Shown here: one piece after another, positions 26,464-35,634 of the stretch
Layout of the letters: each line of letters starts with the position of its first letter
How positions within the stretch are numbered: the first letter of the stretch is position 1
Assembly (NCBI GenBank): GCA_024229515.1
Contig: JAAESI010000213.1
Span: 1-64,000, forward strand
Origin: Pseudomonadota bacterium
GTDB taxonomy: Bacteria; Myxococcota_A; UBA796; UBA9615
Length of the DNA stretch: 64,000 bases
Direction of reading: 5' to 3'
Position numbers and translations under genes: made by a program
Notes under the pieces: generated by a model
Told to the model about the DNA's origin: nothing
Database searches by the model: none
Seen by the model: the letters and a program-made list of their open reading frames with translations, nothing else

Positions 26464-27714
26464 TCAGCGCCGCCGGCGGCGTCCCAGCAGCAGGAGCGCC
26501 AGGGCTGGCACCACCGAGCCCGGCCCCACCACCGAGGCCGAGCAGCTGAAGTCGAAGCTGCAGTCCGCGGGAATGGCCTGCGGGCAGTCCGGGTCCTCGA
26601 GCGCCGCCTCCTGGTACGCGGCCACGATGTCGTCGAACGTGATGTCGGGGTCCACCTCCAGCAGTCCGAGGTCCGAGCGCTGCCAGTCCGTCAGCGTCGA
26701 CAGCCGGTGGGCCGTCATGCGCTCGGCCCGCACGTCCAGGCACCACTCCGAGTCCCCCTCGGGGCAAGGCTCACACTGAAGCCCGATGACTTCGAAGAGG
26801 AAGTCGCACAGGGCTCCCTCCTCGGGCTCCGGGTCCTCCTCGGTGACGACCAACGCGTCCCCCGGGGTGGAGTCGACGATCGCCGACAGCGACAGCCCCT
26901 CGATGGTGTCACCGTCGGGGTGGACCCAGCCCTCGACGGCTACGTCCCACACCAGGCCGCCGCTGATCGGCGTCCCTTCGGGGTGGTCGGTCGGCGTCAT
27001 CCAGCCGCGCGGGTTGTCCCACCACAGCTCCGCCGGCTCGAAGATGCGTCCCGAGGGGAAGCAGGGGGTGCGCAGGAACATGCGGACCAGGAGCCGGGGG
27101 GGACCGGCGCGCCGGCCGCCGCGGGTGCCTTCGAGGGACACGAACAGGGGGATCCCGTCGACCTGCGAGGCGACGATCGCACCCACGCCCGGGGGCTCAC
27201 TGAGGGTGAGCCCACCCAGGTCCACCACGTACAGCCCGCCGGCGAAGGCGGACTCCGACGCCGGATTGCCCAGCGCGTTGGTGGTGAAGTCGTAGCTGAT
27301 GCCGTCGACCGTCCAGTCGATCTCGATCGAGTACGCCGACATCGGCTCCAGCGGCTCGTCCGGGGTGTACTCGAACCTCGTCGCCGACTCGGCGGTGAGC
27401 ACGCCCGGGAGCACCTCGCCCGTGTCGTCCCGCAGGGTGATGAGCACGTTGGTGGCGCGGTCGAACCGGGCCCAGATCGGAGTGATGAACGGCACCTCGT
27501 CGTCGGGGTCGATGCTGAGCGCTACGAGGATCGGATCGGACACCGGAGCGGTGGTCCCACCGCCGGGGGCGACAACCACGGAGGTGCCCGCGCAGCCAGC
27601 CGGAGCCCCGAGGCCAGGGGGTCCCTGCGCCGGTTCCCCCTCGTCTGTGGTTCCAAAGTAGTCGCAGCCCGCCAACGCGAGCGCAGCCGCCAGAATCAGG
27701 CCCCGGGTCCTCAT
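26464..27714 (-). CDS. Ig-like surface lipoprotein with MYXO-CTERM-like tail
   Basis: The start was set at the ATG giving MRTRGLILAAALALAGC, a lipobox with Cys 17; the frame runs much further upstream as a shadow of the next gene. A bacterial Ig-like domain of the SbsA type (~60-160; ITPIWARFDRATNVLITL, LEPMSAYSIEIDW) is followed by a large beta-rich region with paired Cys. The C-terminus has FSCSASVVGPGSVV, a hydrophobic stretch ALALLLL and GRRRRR, which is the Cys/TM/Arg layout of MYXO-CTERM sorting tags. Having both a lipobox and such a tail is unusual. 416 residues. Confidence 0.75.
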   Translation of the reverse strand: MRTRGLILAAALALAGCDYFGTTDEGEPAQGPPGLGAPAGCAGTSVVVAPGGGTTAPVSDPILVALSIDPDDEVPFITPIWARFDRATNVLITLRDDTGEVLPGVLTAESATRFEYTPDEPLEPMSAYSIEIDWTVDGISYDFTTNALGNPASESAFAGGLYVVDLGGLTLSEPPGVGAIVASQVDGIPLFVSLEGTRGGRRAGPPRLLVRMFLRTPCFPSGRIFEPAELWWDNPRGWMTPTDHPEGTPISGGLVWDVAVEGWVHPDGDTIEGLSLSAIVDSTPGDALVVTEEDPEPEEGALCDFLFEVIGLQCEPCPEGDSEWCLDVRAERMTAHRLSTLTDWQRSDLGLLEVDPDITFDDIVAAYQEAALEDPDCPQAIPADCSFDFSCSASVVGPGSVVPALALLLLGRRRRR

Positions 27715-27760
27715 GGCAGTCAGGCTAGCGGGGTTCGTCCCGCGCCCGCCGGGCGGCGTG

Positions 27761-28783
27761 CTACCCCACGGCGTCGCGCACGAGGTCGACCACCCACTCG
27801 CCCACGTCGAGCCGGTCCTCCAGCATGCGCGCGCGGTTGGTGGCCCAGGTGGCGTCGGTGGCGGCGGGATCGTCCGCGAGCTCGAAGGCCTTGGCCTCGG
27901 CGAAGTCCTGCGAGGGCGTGTTCCACAGCAGCCCGTACCGTTCTTCGAGCTCGAGCATGTAGCCGAGCTTGGCGGTGTGCACGAACACCGCGGGCGTGCC
28001 CAGCACCGCCGCCTCGGCCGCCATCGTGGCTCCCTCGCCGACGTACATCGTCGCCTCGCTGAGCAGGTGGTGGATGCGCTCGGGGGGCAAGGTGACGGCC
28101 ATGTGCCGAACCGCCTCGGGGACCCCGCGCTCGCCGCTGACGACGACGCGGATGCGCTCGGACAACCGCTGCACGAAGCCCACGCTGTCGACGAAGCCGG
28201 TGTCCCCGACGTCGTGGCTCGCTTCCCAGGAGACGAGGCGCACCACCGCGAACGGTTCGTCCTCGCCCAGCCCCGCCTCGGCGCGGACCGCGGTGTCCGC
28301 GGTGAAGCGGTTGGGGTGGAGGTAGGCCAGTTCGTGGTAGCCGGGGTACCGAACCGCCTTGGACGGCAGCGGCCCATGCCAGGCGTCGGGCACGTAGAGC
28401 CGATCGCACATCGGGAACACGAACCGGTTCGTCGCCGTCGCCGTCTCGGTGTCGTAGAAGACCCAACTGGGGACCCCCGTCATCCGGCCCACGGGGGCGA
28501 TGACGGGACCCATGATCCCGAGCAGCAGATCCGGCTGGAAGCGCTTCACGCGGCGGGTCAGCTTCGCCGTGCGGACCGCCATCTCCCGCGCGAGGCCGAC
28601 CATGCCGCCGCCGATGCCGCTGAGGACCTCGTGGGGCAGATCGAGCGCCTTCAGCAGGTGCAGCGTCACGTCCTTGTCCCGGGCGTAGAACATCACCTCG
28701 CCGCCCTCGTCCAGGGTCGTGCGCGCGAGGTGGTGGAAGAACCAGACGTGCGCGGGGTGCAGGACGTCGAAGAGGAGCTTCAC
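27761..28783 (-). CDS. DUF354-type glycosyltransferase-like protein
   Basis: A 340-residue cytosolic protein of the UDP-glycosyltransferase/GlcNAc-epimerase fold as in DUF354: [19 protein letters not shown] at the start, FQPDLLLGIMG, GVPSWVFYDTE, YVGEGATMAAEAAVLGTPAV near the C-terminus where donor binding is expected. The GTG start overlaps the stop of the upstream family-2 glycosyltransferase (GTGA), so the two are co-translated and presumably act in one cell-envelope glycan or lipid-linked sugar pathway. No membrane segment. Confidence 0.8.
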   Translation of the reverse strand: MKLLFDVLHPAHVWFFHHLARTTLDEGGEVMFYARDKDVTLHLLKALDLPHEVLSGIGGGMVGLAREMAVRTAKLTRRVKRFQPDLLLGIMGPVIAPVGRMTGVPSWVFYDTETATATNRFVFPMCDRLYVPDAWHGPLPSKAVRYPGYHELAYLHPNRFTADTAVRAEAGLGEDEPFAVVRLVSWEASHDVGDTGFVDSVGFVQRLSERIRVVVSGERGVPEAVRHMAVTLPPERIHHLLSEATMYVGEGATMAAEAAVLGTPAVFVHTAKLGYMLELEERYGLLWNTPSQDFAEAKAFELADDPAATDATWATNRARMLEDRLDVGEWVVDLVRDAVG

Positions 28784-29766
28784 TGCTGCAGCGAGATCGT
28801 CGGGAGGTCGTTGTCCGCGGGGGGCTGCGATGCCTCGAGGCGGCGGAGCCGAACCAGCGTCTCCTCCGACAGCTTGCGGTTGGCCGAGACGAGGTCCGCG
28901 AGCATCGCCGTGATGGCCAACTGCACGCCGATGATGAGCAAAGCCGCGGCGAGGATCAGCGACTGGATCTTGCCGCCCCCCTGCCCGTTGGCCCAGTACC
29001 AGACGAAGCGGCCGCCGATGGCGAGGCCGACGCTGAAGATGATCCCGCCCATCGTCATGAACGTGCGGAACGGGCGATACAGCAGGTAGCTGCGCAGGAT
29101 CACCGTGGCGCTGCGGCTGACGTACGACCGGATGCTCTTGAACAGCCGGCTCTCGCGCAGCTTGGCGTTGGTCGTGATCGGCACCGACGAGATGGTCAGC
29201 CGCCCGTGCCCCTGCTGGATGATCGTCTCCAGCGTGTACGTGTACTGGTTCACCAGGTTCAGCCGCATGGCCGCCTCCCGGGACCAGCAGCGGAAGCCGG
29301 AGGTGGCGTCCGGGACCTGGGTCTGGCTGACGACGCGCACAACCCAGGACCCGAGGGTCTGGAGGCGCTTCTTGATCCACGAGAAGTGCGCGATCCGGCT
29401 GGTCTGCCGGTCGCCGATGACCACGTCGGCGTCACCCGCCACCACCGGCGCGGCGAGCTCGGGGATCGAACCGCCGGGGTACTGGTTGTCGCCGTCGGTG
29501 TTGACGATGTAGTCGGCCCCGAGGCGCAGGCAGGCGTCGATGCCGGCGCGGAAGGCGGCCGCGAGCCCACGGTTGGTGGGGAACTGCACGAGGTGGTGGA
29601 CGCCGAGTTCGCGGGCGACCTCGACGGTGCGGTCGCTGGAGCCGTCGTCGATGATCAGCCACTCGACCTTGTCCACGCCGGGGATGGTCTTGGGCAGATC
29701 CGCGACCGTCAGGGGGAGGGTCTCCTCCTCGTTGAAACACGGAATCTGGATGATCAGGAGGCTCAC
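28780..29766 (-). CDS. Family 2 glycosyltransferase, dolichyl-phosphate sugar synthase-like
   Basis: GT-A fold: [55 protein letters not shown] (metal-binding DxD), then [16 protein letters not shown]. Two C-terminal membrane helices (~230-255 and ~270-295) resemble DPM/ArnC-like enzymes that make undecaprenyl-phosphate sugars at the inner membrane. I chose a GTG ([11 protein letters not shown]). The longer ATG form (29805) would begin inside the start codon of the divergent orn gene, which is less likely. 328 residues. Confidence 0.82.
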   Translation of the reverse strand: MSLLIIQIPCFNEEETLPLTVADLPKTIPGVDKVEWLIIDDGSSDRTVEVARELGVHHLVQFPTNRGLAAAFRAGIDACLRLGADYIVNTDGDNQYPGGSIPELAAPVVAGDADVVIGDRQTSRIAHFSWIKKRLQTLGSWVVRVVSQTQVPDATSGFRCWSREAAMRLNLVNQYTYTLETIIQQGHGRLTISSVPITTNAKLRESRLFKSIRSYVSRSATVILRSYLLYRPFRTFMTMGGIIFSVGLAIGGRFVWYWANGQGGGKIQSLILAAALLIIGVQLAITAMLADLVSANRKLSEETLVRLRRLEASQPPADNDLPTISLQQ

Positions 29767-29803
29767 GGCGGCGCGGACCCTACCAGTGCTACCCTCCGTC
29801 GTC

Positions 29804-30361
29804 ATGCCTGAGATGCACCCCGATCACCTGATCTGGCTCGACCTGGAGATGACCGGGTTGGCGCCGGAGACCGACGTGATCATCGAGGTCGCTGCGCTGG
29901 TCACGGACGTGAACCTGAACATCCTCGCGGAGGGTCCGGTGATCGCCGTGCATCAGTCCGACGCGGTGCTCGGCGGCATGGACGCGTGGTGCACCAAGAC
30001 CCACGGCAAGTCCGGCCTCACCCAGCGGGTCAAGGACAGCACGTTCACCATCGAGGAGGCTGAGCGGCAGACGCTGGAGTTCGTGAAGGCCTGGACGGTG
30101 CCCGGCAAGTCGCCGTTGTGCGGCAACTCCATCGCTCACGATCGCCGCTTCGTCCGCCGGTACATGCCGGCCTTCGAGGAGCACCTCCACTACCGAAACA
30201 TCGACGTCAGCTCCATCAAGGAGCTGGTGAAGCGCTGGTACCCCGGTTCCATGCGCGCGCCGGCCAAGAAGGGCAACCACCTTGCGCTCGATGACATCCG
30301 CGAGTCCGTCGAAGAACTCCGTTGGTATCGCGCCAACGTGTTCGTGCCCCCGCCCGGTTAG
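29804..30361 (+). CDS. orn: Oligoribonuclease
   Basis: A 185-residue DEDDh exonuclease that degrades 2-5 nt RNA and pGpG. The catalytic acids are in [11 protein letters not shown] (Exo I), [12 protein letters not shown] (Exo II) and [19 protein letters not shown] (Exo III with His). Length and motifs are standard. Start [11 protein letters not shown]; 37 bp separate it from the divergent glycosyltransferase start. It precedes the kinase gene by 9 bp. Unlike its neighbours it has no low-complexity inserts. Confidence 0.95.
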   Translation: MPEMHPDHLIWLDLEMTGLAPETDVIIEVAALVTDVNLNILAEGPVIAVHQSDAVLGGMDAWCTKTHGKSGLTQRVKDSTFTIEEAERQTLEFVKAWTVPGKSPLCGNSIAHDRRFVRRYMPAFEEHLHYRNIDVSSIKELVKRWYPGSMRAPAKKGNHLALDDIRESVEELRWYRANVFVPPPG

Positions 30362-30370
30362 AATTCGGGG

Positions 30371-32863
30371 GTGACGGAGGTCACCACATTCAGCCGCTAT
30401 CGCCTCGTCCGCCGCATCGCGCGCGGGGGCATGGCGGAGGTGTATCTGGCGCTGCACCGCGGGGCCGCCGGGTTCGAACGGCCGGTCGCCCTCAAGAAGA
30501 TCCTCCCCGTCTACGTCGGCATGGAGGAGTTCAACAAGCTGTTCCGGGACGAGGCCCGGATCTCCGCGTCGCTGGATCACTCCGGCATCGTCAGCGTGCA
30601 CGACTTCGGCGAGCAGGACGGCGAGTACTACATCGTCATGGAGTACGTCGACGGCCCGGATCTGGAGGAGATCCTGGACCGCTGCCGTCGCCGCGGAATC
30701 CTCCCCCCCGTCGAGGTGGTGCTCCACCTGGGCCACCGCCTCGCCTCCGCGCTGGAGTACGCCCACAGCCGGGTCATCGACGGCCAGGCGATGCAGATCA
30801 TCCACCGGGACGTCTCTCCCCCGAACGTGCTCATCGGCGTCACGGGCGAGGTCAAGCTCACCGACTTCGGGGTCGCCCGCGCCGCACTCCGGGAGGCCCC
30901 GACGCGGCCCGGCGTGCTGCGCGGCAAATACGCCTACATGTCGCCGGAGCAAGTCTCGCACAAGCCGATGGACCACCGCTCGGACATCTTCAGCCTCGGC
31001 ACCGTGCTGTACGAGACCCTGACGGGCATCAACCCGTTCGACCAGTCCACCGACTTCCAGACGATGGAGGCGGTGGAGCACGCGCGCATGGAGCCGGCCG
31101 GCTTCCTCCGCCCCGACACGCCAGCCGAGCTCGACCGCATCCTCCTGACCTGCCTGCAGCTGGACGCCACCGATCGCTACCAGGACGCCGGCGAGCTCCG
31201 GCGGGACATCGCCAAGCTGGTGTTGGACTACCAGCAGGCGGACGAGCCGCAGTGCCTCGTCGAGTTCCTGCGCGACGTCTTCCCCGAGCGGACGCGCGAC
31301 CCGTCGATGCCCGGCGGCGATGCCGTGGCGCCGGCGTGGGAGCACCTCGTGCATCGCCTCAGCCCGATGCTCGTGGACATGCCGGATCGGCTCCCGGGCG
31401 CGACCAAGAGCCCGATTCGCCTGGTCCCCCGACCGCCGTCCAAGGACGAACATCGCCCGCCGACCGACCAGCACTGGCCGATCCCGATCGTCCCCGAGTT
31501 CATGGCCCCGGACGGGACCGCCGAGGAGGTTGACCTCAGCGACCAGAGCTGGACCGATCTGGTCGACGGGTCGGACCCGGGCACGTGGCCCCCGTCGCCC
31601 ACCCAGCCTCACCCCGCCGCCGTCACCGACTCGCTCCCCCCGGCCCGAGACCCGATGCCACCGGCGCACGACGCGGCCCCCGACGACACGACCTGGGACG
31701 AGAGCGAGGACGACGAGGGCGAGGTGGCGGATCCGTTCGGACCTCACATCACCGACCCGGGGGTCCGCTCCAGCCGACCCGGGGCGCGAGTGGACAACGA
31801 GTGGTCCGAGGACGACGACCCCGACGGCGTGCAGACCGAGCCCCACGCCGTGGTCCCCAGCATCGGCGTCCCCATCCCGCGGCCCACGAAGAAGCGCATC
31901 CTCAAGCCCCCGGCCGATGCCGACACAGAGGCGCGGCCCCCCACCCCCGTCTACACCGGCTTCCTCCCCAGCCCGGAGCGGCTGACCGACTCCGGGGAGT
32001 ACGACGCCGACGTGCCCGTGCTGGGGGAGTCCTCCGAGGAGACACCGTCGGAGGAGCGGATGGCCCTGCTCCCGCCGCAGGGCACCCTCGAGGAGGATCC
32101 GCTGCTCCGGTCGGTCACGGTCATGCCCGCCCACACCGAAGACGGGGTCCCGATCCTCAACGAGTGGGATCTGGACGAGCGCGCCTTCGACGGGCCGCCG
32201 GTGGCCGAAAGCACCGTCGATGCTCCCGCTCCGCTCATTCTGTCGAACCCGGCCACGGCAGCTCCCGAGCCCGAACCGGAGCCGGACCCCGTCGTCACCT
32301 CGAGCCCGGCGATCACCTTCGCGACGCCGCCGACGCCCGACGCCGAGCCGGAGCTCGAACCCGAGTACGACACCGTCGATCCCGACGAGACCCACAACAC
32401 CGACCACCCGGTCGAGTTCACCTCGACGCCCGGCGCCGCGGTGCCGATGCCGCCTGGCTACCAGGCGCCGCCGCAGGACCTGTGGCGCTTCCTCCCCGAC
32501 GACGAAGACGCGGTCTTCGACGAGATGTCCGGCGAGTTCGTCGCTCCCCCGGAGCCGACCGAAGAGGAGGAGGCCACCGCCGCCGCCGCCATCGTCGCGG
32601 CCACGGAGCGCCGGGATCGAAGGATCGCGCTGATCTGGCTCGCAGTCGCCTTCCTCGTGCCCGCGGTCATCCTCGGGGCAGGCCAGTTCGTGAAGTCGTC
32701 GCGCGCCCCGTCGGTGGTGCTGACCCCGAACGAGGCCCCCGTTGAGCCTCCCACCGCGGCACCGGCACCCACCCGTCGGGAAGCGCTGCCCCCGGCCGGG
32801 AGTCCCACCCCGGCGCCCGAGCCCCCGCCGCCGGCCGAGCCCTGGACGGAGCCCACGCCGTGA
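30371..32863 (+). CDS. Hanks-type Ser/Thr protein kinase with long cytoplasmic linker and one TM
   Basis: An 830-residue membrane kinase. The kinase domain spans ~8-280: glycine loop IARGGMAEVYLA, Lys in PVALKKI, catalytic loop IIHRDVSPPNVLI (Asp147), LTDFGVAR, activation segment ending YMSPEQ, all intact. A ~460-residue low-complexity Pro/Asp/Glu-rich cytoplasmic linker follows, then one membrane helix (~752-775, IALIWLAVAFLVPAVILGAG) and a short Pro-rich periplasmic tail with no PASTA or other sensor domain. GTG start. Its TGA overlaps the GTG of a pseudokinase gene. Probable role: signalling kinase of the myxobacterial Pkn class. Confidence 0.92.
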   Translation: MTEVTTFSRYRLVRRIARGGMAEVYLALHRGAAGFERPVALKKILPVYVGMEEFNKLFRDEARISASLDHSGIVSVHDFGEQDGEYYIVMEYVDGPDLEEILDRCRRRGILPPVEVVLHLGHRLASALEYAHSRVIDGQAMQIIHRDVSPPNVLIGVTGEVKLTDFGVARAALREAPTRPGVLRGKYAYMSPEQVSHKPMDHRSDIFSLGTVLYETLTGINPFDQSTDFQTMEAVEHARMEPAGFLRPDTPAELDRILLTCLQLDATDRYQDAGELRRDIAKLVLDYQQADEPQCLVEFLRDVFPERTRDPSMPGGDAVAPAWEHLVHRLSPMLVDMPDRLPGATKSPIRLVPRPPSKDEHRPPTDQHWPIPIVPEFMAPDGTAEEVDLSDQSWTDLVDGSDPGTWPPSPTQPHPAAVTDSLPPARDPMPPAHDAAPDDTTWDESEDDEGEVADPFGPHITDPGVRSSRPGARVDNEWSEDDDPDGVQTEPHAVVPSIGVPIPRPTKKRILKPPADADTEARPPTPVYTGFLPSPERLTDSGEYDADVPVLGESSEETPSEERMALLPPQGTLEEDPLLRSVTVMPAHTEDGVPILNEWDLDERAFDGPPVAESTVDAPAPLILSNPATAAPEPEPEPDPVVTSSPAITFATPPTPDAEPELEPEYDTVDPDETHNTDHPVEFTSTPGAAVPMPPGYQAPPQDLWRFLPDDEDAVFDEMSGEFVAPPEPTEEEEATAAAAIVAATERRDRRIALIWLAVAFLVPAVILGAGQFVKSSRAPSVVLTPNEAPVEPPTAAPAPTRREALPPAGSPTPAPEPPPPAEPWTEPTP

Positions 32864-33825
32864 TCGACAACGTCGTCGACCCCGATGTCGAAGCGCCGGT
32901 CAGCCGGCTCTCGGACTTCGTGATCCTCCGCAAGCTCGGGGCCCACGACGGCATCACCTCGTACCTCGCGGAGAAGCGCGGAGCGTTCGGGTTCGCCAAG
33001 CGCGTAATGCTCAAGGTCGCCGACCGGCCCGTCGGGGAAGGGCTCGATGTCGCCCTCCGCCTCTCGGACGAGGCCCGCCTCGGCATGCGCCTGATCCACC
33101 CCAACCTCCTGCAGACCCTCGACCTGGGCCGCGACGAGGACCGCTTCTTCCTCGTGCGGGAGTGGGTCGAAGGGGTCGGGCTGCGCCGCCTGATGCACCG
33201 AACGTGGGAGCGGGGCGAGGCGATCCCGACGACGGCCGCGCTGCGCATGACGATCGGTGTCTGCCGCGTCCTGGACTACCTGCACAGCCTCAAGGCCAAG
33301 CCGTGGGCCCCCTCGGGGATCGTGCACCGCGGGGTCGCCCCGTCGAACATCCTCATCAGCTACGCCGGCGAGGTCCGCCTCGCCAACCTCTTCATGGCCC
33401 GCGGCCCCAACAAGCGCGCCGAGGGCAAGCCCCACGTCGGCGGCATGCGGCTGATCCCCGCGTTCACCGCCCCCGAGGTGGGCGCCGGCCGCCCCGCCGA
33501 GGCCGCCGCGGACGTCTTCGGGCTCGGCATCGCGCTGTACGAGTGCCTGCTCGGTCCCGCCGCGCTGGGCGGCAAGACGGACAGCGACTGGCTTCGGACC
33601 CGCGACGATGAGGCGATGGTGGACGCGCTGGAATCGGCCGACATTCCCGACGAACTGCGGGAGGTCGTGGTTCGCGCGACCACCGCCAACCCGGCGGTTC
33701 GCTACCGCACGGCTGCGCACTTCAAAAATGACCTTCGGCTGATCCTCAAGGATCGGTTCCGGGCCGACGGAGACGACGAGCTCCGGGCGCTGGTCGAAGC
33801 CGCCTCAGAGCCGCCCCCGGACTAG
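32860..33825 (+). CDS. Pseudokinase partner of the upstream Ser/Thr kinase
   Basis: A 321-residue protein with a recognisable kinase fold but degenerate active site. The glycine loop reads LRKLGAHDGITSYLAEK, the Lys is kept (RVMLKVAD), the catalytic loop reads VHRGVAPSNILI with Gly158 in place of the essential Asp, and the DFG motif is replaced by LANL. C-lobe landmarks remain (FTAPEVGAG, ADVFGLGIALYECLLG, NPAVRYRTAAHF). It follows the active kinase with a 4-bp GTGA overlap, so the two are co-translated, pointing to an allosteric activator or scaffold. No membrane segment. Its stop shares a CTAG with the convergent histidine kinase gene. Confidence 0.85.
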   Translation: MIDNVVDPDVEAPVSRLSDFVILRKLGAHDGITSYLAEKRGAFGFAKRVMLKVADRPVGEGLDVALRLSDEARLGMRLIHPNLLQTLDLGRDEDRFFLVREWVEGVGLRRLMHRTWERGEAIPTTAALRMTIGVCRVLDYLHSLKAKPWAPSGIVHRGVAPSNILISYAGEVRLANLFMARGPNKRAEGKPHVGGMRLIPAFTAPEVGAGRPAEAAADVFGLGIALYECLLGPAALGGKTDSDWLRTRDDEAMVDALESADIPDELREVVVRATTANPAVRYRTAAHFKNDLRLILKDRFRADGDDELRALVEAASEPPPD

Positions 33826-35624
33826 TCGCCCGTGATCGCGGCCAGGTCCAAGCCCTGGCCGGGGACCGACAAGGCCACCGGAACGCGACCGTCGCGCGGC
33901 GGATCCACCACGGAGGCGTGCATCGGAATCCGGAGCACGAACTCACTGCCCTGGCCCAGCTCGCTGCGCGCCACGAGGTCCCCGCCCATGCTCTCGGCGA
34001 ACTTGCTGGAGATGGCCAGCCCCAGCCCCGTCCCGCCGTACTCGCGGGTGGAGGTGCCATCGACCTGACGGAACTCGTCGAAGATGGACATCAGCTCCTC
34101 CTCGGGGATGCCGATGCCGGAGTCACGCACCGCGATCACCACGTCGAAGCCCTGCACCGAGGAGTGGAGCCGGACGTGCCCTTCGTTGGTGAACTTCACC
34201 GCGTTGCTGACGAGGTTCACGAGGATCTGCTGCAGCTTCTGGCGGTCGGTGGTCAGCCCCACGTCGCGACCTTCGTGCACCCAGGTGACCTCCAGAGGCT
34301 TGTCGACGGCGAGCACCCGGCCGGTCTCCAACACGTCGACGAGGACCTCGGCGAGGCCGAATCCCTCCACCCGAAGCACCATCTTCCCGGACTCGATCTT
34401 AGCGAGATCCAGGATCTCATTGATCAGCGTCAGCAGGTCCTTGGCGCGGGTGCCGATGCCCTCGACCGCGGACTGCTGCTTGGGCTGCATCGGACCGTAG
34501 ATCCCCCCGCTCAGGAGGTCGGAGTAGCCGATCACCGCGTTCAGCGGGGTGCGCAGCTCGTGGCTGACGTTGGCGAGGAACTCCGACTTGAGCCGGGTCG
34601 CCTCGAGGATCTGCTCGTTCTTGAGTCGCAGGTCCTCGTTCGCCATCTCGATCTGGCGGATGTAGGCCTGGTTCTGCCGCTCCAACTGCTGCTCGTGGGT
34701 CACGTCTGTGCCCAGGATCACGAGGCCGTCCTCGTGGTCCTCCAGCGGAAGGCGGGACAGCGTGACCTCGGAGGGGAAGTGCATGCCTTCGCCCCCGACG
34801 CCGGTCAGCTCCTCCTGGATGCTGCCCTCCTCCAGGGTGCGGCCCACGAGGTCGTCGAGGGCGACGTCCGCGGTCAACTCGGCGAACAACTCCCGGAAGT
34901 GCACCTTGCCGACCATGTCGATGGCGCCACGGCCGAAGCTCCGCTCGGCGCCGCTGTTGAAGGTCCGGATCGTGCCGTCGGAGCCGGCCGAGAGGATGAA
35001 GTGGTCGACCGTCGCGTCCAGCACCTTGTTCAGGAACCGGGTGGTCTTGCGGAGCTCGCCGGTGCGCTCCTGGACCGTCTCCTCGAGGTTGTTGGAGAGC
35101 TCGCGCAGCTCCTCCTTCTTGAGCCGGATCTTTTCGTAGGCGGTGTCCAGCGCCCGGGTGCGCTCGCTGAGCTCCCGGCTGGACCGGACGAGCTCGTCCG
35201 ACTTGGCGGAGATCTGCCGCTCCAGCAGTCGGCGCATCAGCACCTGGTCGAGGCAGCGAACCAGCACCGGGCGGTCGATCTCCCCCTTGACGAGGTAGTC
35301 GTAGGCGCCCATGCGGAAGATGTCGGCGGCGAGCCGCTCATCCCCCTCGCCCGTGACCATGACCACGGCGACGTCGACCAGGTGCTTGCGGATCTCGCCG
35401 AGGACCTCGATGCCATCGAAGTCGGGCAGGCGGTAGTCCAGAAGCAGGACGTCGAAGCTGCTGTGGACGAGCGTGTTGAGCGCCAACTCCCCGGTCTCGG
35501 CCCGCTCGATGCGGGCGTCGGGGTAGCGCTCGCGCACCATCGGCTCGATCAGGCCGAGGAAGTCCGCGTTGTCATCGACGAGGAGGAAGGACAGGTCCCC
35601 CTGGACTTCGTCGATGATCGACAT
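33822..35624 (-). CDS. Hybrid sensor histidine kinase (REC-PAS-HisKA-HATPase)
   Basis: A 600-residue soluble protein. N-terminal receiver (~12-130) with the phosphoacceptor Asp63 in VLLLDYRLPD and Lys in YDYLVKGE; coiled coil (~140-195); PAS (~200-310, LDATVDHFILSAGSDGTIRTF); second short coiled coil; HisKA with SEFLANVSHELRTPLNAVIG; HATPase with LVSNAVKF, DSGIGIPEEE and GGTGLGLAIS. The receiver-first arrangement means it probably takes phosphate from another kinase before signalling. No membrane helix. It converges on the pseudokinase gene and shares the stop tetranucleotide CTAG with it. ATG start with SD. Confidence 0.93.
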   Translation of the reverse strand: MSIIDEVQGDLSFLLVDDNADFLGLIEPMVRERYPDARIERAETGELALNTLVHSSFDVLLLDYRLPDFDGIEVLGEIRKHLVDVAVVMVTGEGDERLAADIFRMGAYDYLVKGEIDRPVLVRCLDQVLMRRLLERQISAKSDELVRSSRELSERTRALDTAYEKIRLKKEELRELSNNLEETVQERTGELRKTTRFLNKVLDATVDHFILSAGSDGTIRTFNSGAERSFGRGAIDMVGKVHFRELFAELTADVALDDLVGRTLEEGSIQEELTGVGGEGMHFPSEVTLSRLPLEDHEDGLVILGTDVTHEQQLERQNQAYIRQIEMANEDLRLKNEQILEATRLKSEFLANVSHELRTPLNAVIGYSDLLSGGIYGPMQPKQQSAVEGIGTRAKDLLTLINEILDLAKIESGKMVLRVEGFGLAEVLVDVLETGRVLAVDKPLEVTWVHEGRDVGLTTDRQKLQQILVNLVSNAVKFTNEGHVRLHSSVQGFDVVIAVRDSGIGIPEEELMSIFDEFRQVDGTSTREYGGTGLGLAISSKFAESMGGDLVARSELGQGSEFVLRIPMHASVVDPPRDGRVPVALSVPGQGLDLAAITGD

Positions 35625-35634
35625 CGGTACCGGC

